Part shown: one piece after another, positions 1 through 5,048 of the stretch
How positions within the stretch are numbered: position 1 is the first letter of the stretch
Layout: each line of letters opens with the position of its first letter
DNA from: SIG402 sp045639045
GTDB taxonomy: Bacteria; Bacillota; Clostridia; Christensenellales; Borkfalkiaceae
DNA length: 9,865 nucleotides
Assembly: GCA_045639045.1 (NCBI GenBank)
Contig: JAZUCI010000058.1
Location: 1 to 9,865 of the forward strand
Direction: 5' to 3'
Program-made: the position numbers and the translations under genes
Notes under the pieces: generated by a model
Told to the model about the DNA's origin: nothing
The model's database searches: none
What the model saw: only the letters and a program-made list of their open reading frames with translations

Positions 1-1236
1 GAATATTTATTTACTTTGTACTATCATTTTATAGATAATCAAAAAAATAGTAAAAAAATTTATTATTGTGCTCACGATAGAACAGTTAAAGAAGAAGATG
101 ACGACGCATTAAATTTTTCTTGTGAATTACCAAATAAAACATCATTTAACATGTTACTTTGTTCTAAATACTTAGATGATATGGTTAATGATAGTCGAGA
201 TGATTTTCCCGCAATGTCAAACAAAAGACAAGCTAATTATGGTTGCCCGCTTTTATATAGAGATATAAAGCCAGAGCTTTTAAAAGAAATGCACCGAATT
301 TTGCTGGAGAAATTTCCTGAATTGGAGACCTTAAACAAGGAGGAAGAACTAAAAGCGATTAACGCCGCTCCGTTTTTAACAAAATATATTAAAGAAAATA
401 CCGATATCGTAAAAACTCAAAAATCTTTAACCATAAAGGCTTTGAATACTTTTAACAAGAAAAAAGTTTCGGTTAAAAATAAATTTGAAAAATTACTAGA
501 AGATAAAAGCATATTATCTGAAGCGTTTAATACAGCGGTAACAGAGTTGAGCGAGGTGGCCGTGGCAGAGTTGGGAGAATATATTCTATACCGTGAAAAC
601 ATTATTAAGGCCTTAAATGATTCTATTATGGATGAAGAAAAGAAAGAAAAATTTATTCACGATATATTTATGCCACAGAGAACGATTGTAGATAATACAA
701 ATGAGGCTTCAGATTACTCAATGACAAATCTTTGGCTTTTAGATGATAAATTTATGACTTTTTCAAATGCTTTCAGTGATGCGACAATCAAAAACATCAT
801 TGAAGCCATATTTAAGAACACATCCATAACGGCAGATGAAATCGGGATGAACTCTAAAAAACCTGACTTAGCTGTATTTTACAATAAAGAGATAAGCAGA
901 GATGCATTGGTTGTAGAATTTAAGGGATGTAATGCCTCATTGGGCGAAAAAGAGAAAGCGATAGCTGAAATTAGCAGAAATTGCTATATATTAAAAGAAA
1001 AAGTGAAAGAAATCAATAATGTTTGGGCATATATTATAACAAGTATTGATGATGAATTTGAGATTAGCCTTAAAGCAAGTGGATACAAGGAGAGATATAC
1101 GAATGCTTCAGACGGGAAAATTCTTTACTTTTATAATGAGGGGGTTGCTCATATTTATGCTCTAGACATCAAAGCGGTGACCGCAGATGCTTTTGCAAGA
1201 AATAAAACATTCTTAGACATTTTAAAGAATAATTAA
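1..1236 (+). CDS. C-terminal part of a predicted ATPase/PD-(D/E)XK nuclease protein (5' end outside window)
   Basis: The frame is open from base 1 to the TAA at 1234-1236, so the gene enters from the left and no true start is visible; a TTG at 16 has no visible ribosome site. The visible ~411 residues begin with a short stretch (YYCAHDRTVKEE) that resembles the domain following a GHKL/Hsp90-type ATPase. A Lys/Glu-rich helical middle follows. The C-terminal domain contains KPDLAVFYN and, 17 residues later, LVVEFKG, giving D284, E301 and K303 (counted from the TTG): the PD-(D/E)XK nuclease signature. From memory this resembles large bacterial 'ATP-binding proteins' that pair a GHKL ATPase with a nuclease tail and occur among defence genes; the ATPase half is not in the window, so this is inference. 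The AT-rich codon use matches the accessory genes that follow. The nuclease motif is clearer than the full architecture. Confidence 0.6.
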   Translation, partial: EYLFTLYYHFIDNQKNSKKIYYCAHDRTVKEEDDDALNFSCELPNKTSFNMLLCSKYLDDMVNDSRDDFPAMSNKRQANYGCPLLYRDIKPELLKEMHRILLEKFPELETLNKEEELKAINAAPFLTKYIKENTDIVKTQKSLTIKALNTFNKKKVSVKNKFEKLLEDKSILSEAFNTAVTELSEVAVAELGEYILYRENIIKALNDSIMDEEKKEKFIHDIFMPQRTIVDNTNEASDYSMTNLWLLDDKFMTFSNAFSDATIKNIIEAIFKNTSITADEIGMNSKKPDLAVFYNKEISRDALVVEFKGCNASLGEKEKAIAEISRNCYILKEKVKEINNVWAYIITSIDDEFEISLKASGYKERYTNASDGKILYFYNEGVAHIYALDIKAVTADAFARNKTFLDILKNN

Positions 1237-1243
1237 AATTTAC

Positions 1244-1273
1244 AAAAGCGGTCAGATGTCTGCCTTTTGTTTG
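1244..1273 (+). terminator. Weak terminator-like hairpin after the nuclease gene
   Basis: Eight bases after the stop codon, AAAAG (1244-1248) can pair with CTTTT (1264-1268) around an imperfect inner stem, and TTTTGTTTG follows. The pairing is interrupted, so this is a weak call. Confidence 0.3.
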
Positions 1274-1277
1274 TGAA

Positions 1278-1296
1278 TTGAAAGTGTATGTTCAAA
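1278..1296 (+). repeat. 19-bp repeat, copy 1 (forward)
   Basis: TTGAAAGTGTATGTTCAAA. First of five copies of a motif with palindromic arms (TTGAA/TTCAA) around a directional AGTGTAT core. It lies 41 bases after the nuclease gene stop. Confidence 0.75.
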
Positions 1297-1420
1297 ATCT
1301 GGGTGAAGTGTAGAAGTATATCAGTACAAATGATATAAAAATGAAAACTTAATAATACAAATGTAAATTAGGTAATAAAACGTGGGTTTTATAGCCGCCG
1401 CCAAATTTACTAAAAATTCA

Positions 1421-1453
1421 AGAGTCATTCTTAAACGGAATGGCTCTTTTTTT
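1421..1453 (+). terminator. Intrinsic terminator upstream of the small-peptide genes
   Basis: A 10-bp stem (AGAGTCATTC at 1421-1430 with GAATGGCTCT at 1438-1447, one G-T pair) closes a 7-base loop and runs into T1447-1453. No credible reading frame lies between 1237 and 1420, so it either ends read-through from the nuclease gene or acts in the leader of the small genes starting 34 bases downstream. Confidence 0.75.
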
Positions 1454-1486
1454 ATATAAAAAATCTTAAAAAAGGAGGTGAATTCT

Positions 1487-1552
1487 ATGCTAATGATATG
1501 TCTTGTTGCAACGTTGGTAATCTTTTTCTTGATTCTATTAGGGAAGTATTAA
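1487..1552 (+). CDS. 21-residue single-pass membrane peptide
   Basis: A short frame (MLMICLVATLVIFFLILLGKY) begins at an ATG preceded by AAAGGAGGTG at 1472-1481, an almost perfect Shine-Dalgarno at good spacing. Nearly the whole peptide is one hydrophobic helix with a short GKY tail. It is followed 35 bases later by a second small gene with an equally strong ribosome site, so the two are probably co-transcribed. Very short hydrophobic peptides with strong ribosome sites next to mobile-element genes include type I toxins and small membrane regulators; nothing here decides between these. I do not recognise the family. The ribosome site is the main support for the frame being real. Confidence 0.5.
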   Translation: MLMICLVATLVIFFLILLGKY

Positions 1553-1587
1553 AAACTAAAACAAAAAATTAAAAGGAGGTAAAAACT

Positions 1588-1737
1588 ATGGTACTTTTCG
1601 CTATTGCTGTATTCGTTATTTTCTATATGGTAAGAAAAGGCTGTAATGAAGGAATGCTGGACCCGATTTGCTATCCATTTTTGTGGATTATCGCTATCGT
1701 TGGTGCAATAATTTTGCTCGTTTCAAGCTGTGCTTAA
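1588..1737 (+). CDS. 49-residue two-helix membrane protein, family not recognised
   Basis: The start is fixed by AAAAGGAGGT at 1571-1580, 7 bases before the ATG. The protein has two hydrophobic segments: residues 2-15 (VLFAIAVFVIFYMV) and about 29-46 (YPFLWIIAIVGAIILLVS). They are joined by a short loop containing R16, K17, C19, D25 and C28; Cys is also the penultimate residue. The preceding 21-residue gene has the same kind of ribosome site and hydrophobic character, so they look like one transcript of tiny membrane proteins. A copy of the 19-bp repeat begins 7 bases after the stop. A toxin or phage-like membrane peptide is possible but unsupported. Confidence 0.6.
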   Translation: MVLFAIAVFVIFYMVRKGCNEGMLDPICYPFLWIIAIVGAIILLVSSCA

Positions 1738-1743
1738 CCAAAA

Positions 1744-1762
1744 TTGAAAATACACTTTCAAA
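1744..1762 (-). repeat. 19-bp repeat, copy 2 (reverse)
   Basis: TTGAAAATACACTTTCAAA, the reverse-orientation form of the repeat. As RNA it could form a 6-7 bp A/U-rich hairpin, but no T run follows. Confidence 0.75.
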
Positions 1763-1817
1763 CTTATGGCTAAAATCGATTTTAAGGTCTGTGGCTTAAT
1801 GTAGCTTATTGATACAG

Positions 1818-1873
1818 GAACGAAACTTGTTGGGTTGACTAAATGTTCATCCCGATACGTTTGGTTCTTTTTT
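1818..1873 (+). terminator. Long imperfect hairpin with T run upstream of the SprT-like gene
   Basis: GAACGAAAC (1818-1826) pairs with GTTTGGTTC (1859-1867) with one mismatch. Inside, TTGGG can pair with CCCGA. T1868-1873 follows directly. It probably terminates the small-peptide transcript, though its size and inner stem also fit a leader attenuator for the next gene. The stretch 1738-1957 holds the repeat, this hairpin and a TAGCCGCCGCCC motif at 1908, with no gene. Confidence 0.55.
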
Positions 1874-1957
1874 ATTGATTAAATATGGGCTGTAGACATT
1901 AAATTAGCCGCCGCCCAAACAAATTAAAAAATATTAAATTCAAAGGAGAAATTATCT

Positions 1958-2629
1958 ATGAAACAATTAACTGAATACAACCGTGTAAGCGGTTACTTAA
2001 ACAAGATTTTCAATCGTCTTAATGAGACGTATTTTGAAAATGCACTTACAAAACCTATCATTACTATTATGTCAACGCCTAGAGCATACGGGCACGTATC
2101 CGTGTATGAAGTGTGGCTTTCCGAAGAAAAGGGAAGACGTGAACTTAATATCGGTGCGGGAGCCTTAAACAGACCTATTGAAAACGTAGTCGCAACAATG
2201 CTTCACGAAATGGTGCATATCTACTGTATGGAAAACGGTATTAAAGATACAAGTCGTGGTGGTGCTTATCACAATAAACGTTTTAAGGAAGAAGCAGAAA
2301 GGCGTGACCTTATCATATCTTATGATTCGCGTATAGGTTTTTCTATTACGCAGCCAAGCGATAAACTTATTGAGTGGTGTATTGATGAAGAATTAGAAGA
2401 AATAAAGGTACACCGCCTCGACTTTTATGGTTACCTTCCCCCTGTAAACGGAGGGGATAAAACCCCTGCAGGAGGGAACCTTCCCACGCCGCCGCCCAGA
2501 CGTAAACCTTCTAGCACAAGGAAGTATATATGCCCTAAATGTGGTATGAGTGTTCGTGCAACAAAGACGGTTAATATTGCTTGTATTGATTGTGGCAACG
2601 TTAAGATGATTGAAATCGAAAGAATTTGA
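1958..2629 (+). CDS. SprT-like zinc metalloprotein with C-terminal zinc ribbon
   Basis: A 223-residue protein whose ATG follows AAAGGAG at 1943-1949. The SprT-type HExxH motif is HEMVH (H83, E84, H87) with a probable third ligand at H105 in GGAYHNKRF. SprT-family proteins are zinc-dependent, presumed peptidases; the fold begins with NRLNETYFENAL near residue 20, as is usual. A linker rich in Pro and Gly (about 159-186) leads to a C-terminal zinc ribbon with C192, C195, C209 and C212. Similar stand-alone SprT-like genes are common on plasmids and integrative elements, next to DUF2958 genes as here. The linker is encoded by an abruptly GC-rich, palindrome-containing stretch. The stop codon lies inside a copy of the 19-bp repeat. 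Family assignment is firm; substrate and role are unknown. Confidence 0.85.
   Translation: MKQLTEYNRVSGYLNKIFNRLNETYFENALTKPIITIMSTPRAYGHVSVYEVWLSEEKGRRELNIGAGALNRPIENVVATMLHEMVHIYCMENGIKDTSRGGAYHNKRFKEEAERRDLIISYDSRIGFSITQPSDKLIEWCIDEELEEIKVHRLDFYGYLPPVNGGDKTPAGGNLPTPPPRRKPSSTRKYICPKCGMSVRATKTVNIACIDCGNVKMIEIERI
2433..2485 (+). repeat. GC-rich palindromic segment inside the SprT linker
   Basis: ACCTTCCC occurs at 2433-2440 and again at 2478-2485, exactly 45 bases (15 codons) apart. Between them are short inverted repeats: CCCCT/AGGGG, GGGG-ATAAAA-CCCC, and the palindrome CCTGCAGG. Composition contrasts strongly with the AT-rich gene. It encodes the flexible inter-domain linker in frame. Confidence 0.55.
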
Positions 2630-2644
2630 AAATACACTTACAAA
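2626..2644 (-). repeat. 19-bp repeat, copy 3 (reverse)
   Basis: TTGAAAATACACTTACAAA. It overlaps the TGA stop of the SprT-like gene and ends just before the next ribosome site. Confidence 0.7.
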
Positions 2645-2660
2645 AAAGGAGAAAACAAAA

Positions 2661-2987
2661 ATGAAACTTTGGACAAAAGAAATTGAACAAATTGCAAAAC
2701 AATATCCACTTGGCGCACAAGAGGGATTAGGCTATGGCGCAAAGGTATGGTTAAAGTATTTTAACCCCTACGGCGCAGGAACTTGGCTTATTACAGAAGC
2801 TGAACAATGTGAAGATGGTGATTGGTTGCTTTATGGTTACTGTCATATTTTTGAATGGGAATGGGGTTACGTTCTTCTTTCAGAAATACAGTCAATTAAG
2901 GTTAATGTGTTTGGAATCCATCTCGGTTTAGAGAGAGATTTATACTTATCCGATGATGAAACCGTTAATTCGTGTGTTAATAGATAG
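2661..2987 (+). CDS. DUF2958 domain protein
   Basis: A 108-residue protein. The ATG at 2661 is chosen over an in-frame ATG at 2610 because AAAAAAGGAG ends 9 bases before it and the upstream codons overlap the SprT-like gene. The body (GTWLITEAEQ, EDGDWLLYGYCHIFEWEWGY, then IHLGLERDLYL) matches the pattern I know as DUF2958, a small soluble protein of unknown function found widely on plasmids and integrative elements. It follows the SprT-like gene by 31 bases and probably shares its transcript. A res-like recombination site starts at its stop codon. Confidence 0.8.
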   Translation: MKLWTKEIEQIAKQYPLGAQEGLGYGAKVWLKYFNPYGAGTWLITEAEQCEDGDWLLYGYCHIFEWEWGYVLLSEIQSIKVNVFGIHLGLERDLYLSDDETVNSCVNR

Positions 2988-3108
2988 TCCGAAAAGGTAC
3001 ACCTTTTTGGATATAGCAAAATCAATTAAATAACTATTAAAATTGTGTCCGTAAAGGTTGAAAATAGTTTTTGGACATATCCAGAAATTACTACCACCTT
3101 TTTGGACA
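2986..3108 (+). promoter_or_regulatory. Predicted res site (three paired half-sites) for the adjacent resolvase
   Basis: Six 12-bp half-sites related to CCTTTTTGGACA are present: reverse at 2986-2997, 3046-3057 and 3078-3089; forward at 3002-3013, 3066-3077 and 3097-3108. They pair head to head into sites of 28, 32 and 31 bp. Site I (2986-3013) is nearly a perfect palindrome with central dinucleotide AC at 2999-3000; sites II and III abut and lie next to the resolvase start. Known Tn3/gamma-delta res sites have the same order, with sites I, II, III of 28, 34 and 25 bp and the resolvase gene beyond site III. Strand exchange would be expected at site I. Confidence 0.75.
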
Positions 3109-3123
3109 CTTAAAGGAGATTAT

Positions 3124-3735
3124 ATGAATAATAAAACTTTTTATTATGCTAGAGTAAGTAGCAAAGAACAAAACTTAGATAGACAACTTTCAGCCTTTTA
3201 TAACCTTGGTGCAACTGACCGTGACATTATAACCGATAAAGAGTCGGGTAAAAACTTAAACAGAAACGGCTATCAGGCATTAAAGAATACTTTATTACGC
3301 TCAGGGGACACGTTAGTGATTAAATCCTTGGACAGATTAAGTAGAAACAAGGCTGATATTAGGAACGAACTTGAATACTTCAAGGACAATGGTATTAGAT
3401 TAAAGGTAATCGACCTGCCTACAACAATGATGGAACTGCCTGAAGGACAGACTTGGGTGTTTGAAATGGTTAACAATATTTTGATTGAAGTGTTGGGAAC
3501 TATAGCAGAACAGGAACGCTTAACGATTAGACAACGTCAACGTGAGGGGATAGATTCTGCTAAAGAAAAAGGTAAACATCTTGGTCGCCCCAAAGCAAGT
3601 TTGCCTGACAATTACAATGATATAATTTGTCCTTGGAAAAACGGTGACATAACTGCAAAAGAGGCAATGACTAGGTTAGGGATTAAAAAGTCAACTTTCT
3701 ATTTGTTGACAAAAAGTGTATATTCAAATAATTAA
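3124..3735 (+). CDS. Serine recombinase of the resolvase family
   Basis: A 203-residue small serine recombinase. The ATG at 3124 follows AAAGGAG (3112-3118). An in-frame TTG at 3058 would place 22 extra residues inside the recombination site and is rejected. The catalytic domain carries Y8-A-R10-V-S12, with S12 the expected nucleophile, and D70-R71-L-S-R74 as the conserved arginine motif. The long E helix spans the middle (VLGTIAEQERLTIRQRQREGI). GKHLGRPK leads into a C-terminal helix-turn-helix (ITAKEAMTRLGIKKSTFY). Such enzymes resolve plasmid dimers or transposition cointegrates by recombining directly repeated res sites, and a matching array lies directly upstream. The last codons overlap a 19-bp repeat. 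Binding of the resolvase to its res sites probably autoregulates the gene. Confidence 0.92.
   Translation: MNNKTFYYARVSSKEQNLDRQLSAFYNLGATDRDIITDKESGKNLNRNGYQALKNTLLRSGDTLVIKSLDRLSRNKADIRNELEYFKDNGIRLKVIDLPTTMMELPEGQTWVFEMVNNILIEVLGTIAEQERLTIRQRQREGIDSAKEKGKHLGRPKASLPDNYNDIICPWKNGDITAKEAMTRLGIKKSTFYLLTKSVYSNN
3710..3728 (+). repeat. 19-bp repeat, copy 4 (forward)
   Basis: CAAAAAGTGTATATTCAAA. The core and right arm match the consensus while the left arm is degraded. It encodes part of the C-terminus of the resolvase. Confidence 0.6.
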
Positions 3736-3768
3736 ACAATTTAAAACAGGACAAGGTTTAAAGAATGT

Positions 3769-3815
3769 GCTTTAGCTTTTGCTAAAGCTGTCTCGGAGCC
3801 GAAGGCGAACGAGAC
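3769..3815 (+). other. Two adjacent strong hairpins
   Basis: GCTTTAGC (3769-3776) pairs perfectly with GCTAAAGC (3781-3788) around TTTT. Directly after, GTCTCG (3790-3795) pairs with CGAGAC (3810-3815), enclosing a GCC-GAA-GGC mini-stem. No T run follows either hairpin, so neither is a plain terminator. The pair could be part of an origin, a transfer site or a 3' RNA element. Confidence 0.5.
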
Positions 3816-3854
3816 CAGACAAAGGTAAAAAAACGCAAAATAAATTAGAAAAAA

Positions 3855-3964
3855 GGGGGATTTTTGAAAACCCCTATATAATCTTAAAACCCCCCCTTAG
3901 AATTTGATTAAAAAAGAAGGGGGGAATTTAATTTTTCTTATATAGTAAATTTGAATTTCCCCCC
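3855..3964 (+). other. AT-rich stretch with five G or C tracts
   Basis: Runs of G5 (3855), C4 (3871), C7 (3890), G6 (3919) and C6 (3959) are spaced through almost pure A/T sequence. The 3855 and 3871 runs form a short hairpin with A/T arms. The G6 at 3919 can pair with either the C7 before it or the C6 after it, so folds would be mutually exclusive. No gene is visible. The pattern is typical of replication or transfer origins but proves nothing by itself. Confidence 0.45.
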
Positions 3965-3971
3965 AATTAAT

Positions 3972-3990
3972 TTGAAAGTGTATAATCAAA
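3972..3990 (+). repeat. 19-bp repeat, copy 5 (forward)
   Basis: TTGAAAGTGTATAATCAAA. Its right half overlaps a separate palindrome (TATAATC-AAAA-GATTATA, 3981-3998). Confidence 0.7.
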
Positions 3991-4142
3991 AGATTATAAC
4001 ATCGTTGCAGCTCGTCGTGTCACGACGAGGGGCGGTGGGGGATATCACTGTTTCGAATCCCAGCGTAAACGCTGGTACTTCGGGTTTGCACAGTCGTGCT
4101 GCACCTTCGAAAAGAGCTATCCCCCCCGTGTGGGACGCGTCC
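3981..4142 (+). other. Palindrome cluster with a predicted branched fold
   Basis: Listed in order. TATAATC/GATTATA (3981-3998) has an AAAA loop. CTCGTCGTG/CACGACGAG (4011-4029) is a perfect palindrome with one central base. GGGGGATA (4037-4044) pairs with TATCCCCC (4118-4125), and inside it TTTCGAA (4051-4057) pairs with TTCGAAA (4106-4112). Within that pair lie CCAGCGT-AA-ACGCTGG (4060-4075) and a weaker GCAC/GTGC stem. GGACGCGTCC (4133-4142) is a 10-bp palindrome. The nested arms describe a long stem opening to two inner hairpins. No convincing protein is encoded. It could be a structured RNA or a single-strand or transfer origin. Confidence 0.55.
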
Positions 4143-4320
4143 TCCCTAGCTCGCAGTTTAACGCTCGGGAATCCTCGCTACTGCTTCGCAGAGTCGTTGC
4201 TTGTTCACACACCCACACTCGGTTTTTCTCCGCGTCGCTCCGCTCCTTGGCGGGCTGAGGTCAAAAAAACTGACAAGGGTACAAAAACGGATAAGTCGAG
4301 GGAGGGGTGGCAGGGGAACC
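4143..4320. other. GC-rich non-coding stretch, nothing recognised
   Basis: Markedly more GC-rich than the resolvase region to its left. It holds short inverted repeats (such as CTGC-TTC-GCAG) and purine-rich AGGGAGGGG near the end. A frame running through 3951-4325 is not credible as a protein. Confidence 0.35.
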
Positions 4321-4349
4321 GTTAGGTGCCCTTTATTATACGCAAATAC

Positions 4350-4378
4350 TTGACAAGAATTTTTCTTTTTATTATAAT
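4350..4378 (+). promoter_or_regulatory. Near-consensus SigA promoter without a gene
   Basis: TTGACA (4350-4355) and TATAAT (4373-4378) are separated by exactly 17 bases. AAAGGAG follows at 4391-4397, but the only nearby start (GTG at 4399) reaches a stop after two codons. The original gene appears to have been lost or replaced, or the transcript is non-coding. It points into the spo0A fragment. Confidence 0.75.
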
Positions 4379-4466
4379 AAACTAACCAATAAAGGAGAGT
4401 GTTTTAGACCTACCAATAAGGCAATAAATTAGTTAAATTTTTGAAGTTGAAAAAAGAATATTTTAG

Positions 4467-4715
4467 GTACATTTTATACGCTTAAAAGCCAGCATCACCA
4501 AGGAACTATACCCCAAAATTGGGGAAAAGTTTGATACTTCCGCAAGTAAGGTGGAACGCGCCATCCGCCACGCCATAGAAGTGGCTTGGAATCGGGGAAG
4601 AATTGAAACCATCAACTCCCTATTTGGCGTACGCGCCTACGTAGGGAATGAAAAGCCCACCAATGGGGAATTTATCGCTTTGGTGGCGGATAAGATGCTG
4701 TTGGAAGGCGCGTAA
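4467..4715 (+). pseudogene. spo0A: Truncated spo0A (C-terminal DNA-binding domain only)
   Basis: This frame begins right after a TAG (4464-4466) and has no start codon. From 4491 it encodes ~74 residues that match the end of Spo0A: SITKELYPKIGEKF, then the recognition-helix region ASKVERAIRHAIEVAW, then INSLFG and KPTNGEFIALVADKMLLEG before the TAA. Spo0A is the phosphorelay response regulator that starts sporulation. A full protein is about 260 residues, with a receiver domain and the first part of the effector domain upstream; all of that is missing. The preceding codons (VHFIRLKA) do not resemble the expected sequence, so the break is near 4482-4490. The retained coding sequence shows no internal damage, pointing to a recent break. 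The 5' part may lie on the far side of the left-hand element, or an intact spo0A may exist elsewhere. Confidence 0.85.
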
Positions 4716-4791
4716 TTTTCGGCGGCTTATAAACTACGCGCTACTGCGTTTGCTGCTACGAATTTGGACTTCGATAACCAACAAGGTTCAT
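4716..4791. repeat. ~75-bp dispersed repeat, copy A
   Basis: Starts TTTTCGGCGGCTTATAAACT directly after the spo0A stop and ends ATAACCAACAAGG. A second diverged copy follows about 50 bases later. On the minus strand both copies read to a stop after residues VARSL. It is probably a dispersed intergenic repeat of this genome. Confidence 0.6.
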
Positions 4792-4843
4792 CTCACCCCA
4801 AATTCTAAGCGAGCCTTGTATCACTTGTTTTTAATCCTCCTTG

Positions 4844-4920
4844 TTTTCGGTGGCTTATAAACTGCGCGCTACTGTGCTTCTACTACGGAATTCAACCTCA
4901 ATAACCAACAAGGGTGTCAT
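4844..4920. repeat. ~75-bp dispersed repeat, copy B
   Basis: Starts TTTTCGGTGGCTTATAAACT and ends ATAACCAACAAGG, aligning over its full length with copy A at roughly three-quarters identity by eye, in the same orientation. Together the copies fill most of the gene-free interval 4716-4988. Confidence 0.6.
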
Positions 4921-4988
4921 TCTTCGCCTACCGTCTTTGACGGGCAAATCGGGGAATCTAAAAGGTGAAACCCCATTTTGCTTGCAAC

Positions 4989-5030
4989 AAAAAACACCCC
5001 CGTCGCGGAAAAACTCCGCGGCGGGGGTGT
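4989..5030 (-). terminator. Strong terminator of the XRE regulator gene
   Basis: ACACCCCCGTCGCGG (4994-5008) and CCGCGGCGGGGGTGT (5016-5030) form a 15-bp stem with one G-T pair. On the minus strand it is followed by a T run (A4989-4994 on plus) and lies 18 bases after the regulator's stop. Confidence 0.85.
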
Positions 5031-5048
5031 GCCCGTTTACATATAAAA

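Noticed and set aside
3058..3123. TTG-started N-terminal extension of the resolvase
   Set aside because: It would lie inside the recombination site array and lacks a ribosome site; the ATG at 3124 has AAAGGAG and gives the normal resolvase N-terminus.
4045..4064. tRNA T-arm look-alike (TTTCGAATCC)
   Set aside because: The T stem pairs poorly, and no anticodon arm, D arm or acceptor stem is present. The TTTCGAA is better explained by pairing with TTCGAAA at 4106.
3951..4325. 124-codon frame through the GC-rich palindrome cluster
   Set aside because: No ribosome site, low-complexity Arg/Ser/Pro-rich product unlike any family, and the DNA is dominated by inverted repeats. Treated as non-coding.
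4401..4430. CRISPR-repeat-like start GTTTTAGA
   Set aside because: Occurs once with no regularly spaced copies; no array or cas gene in the window.
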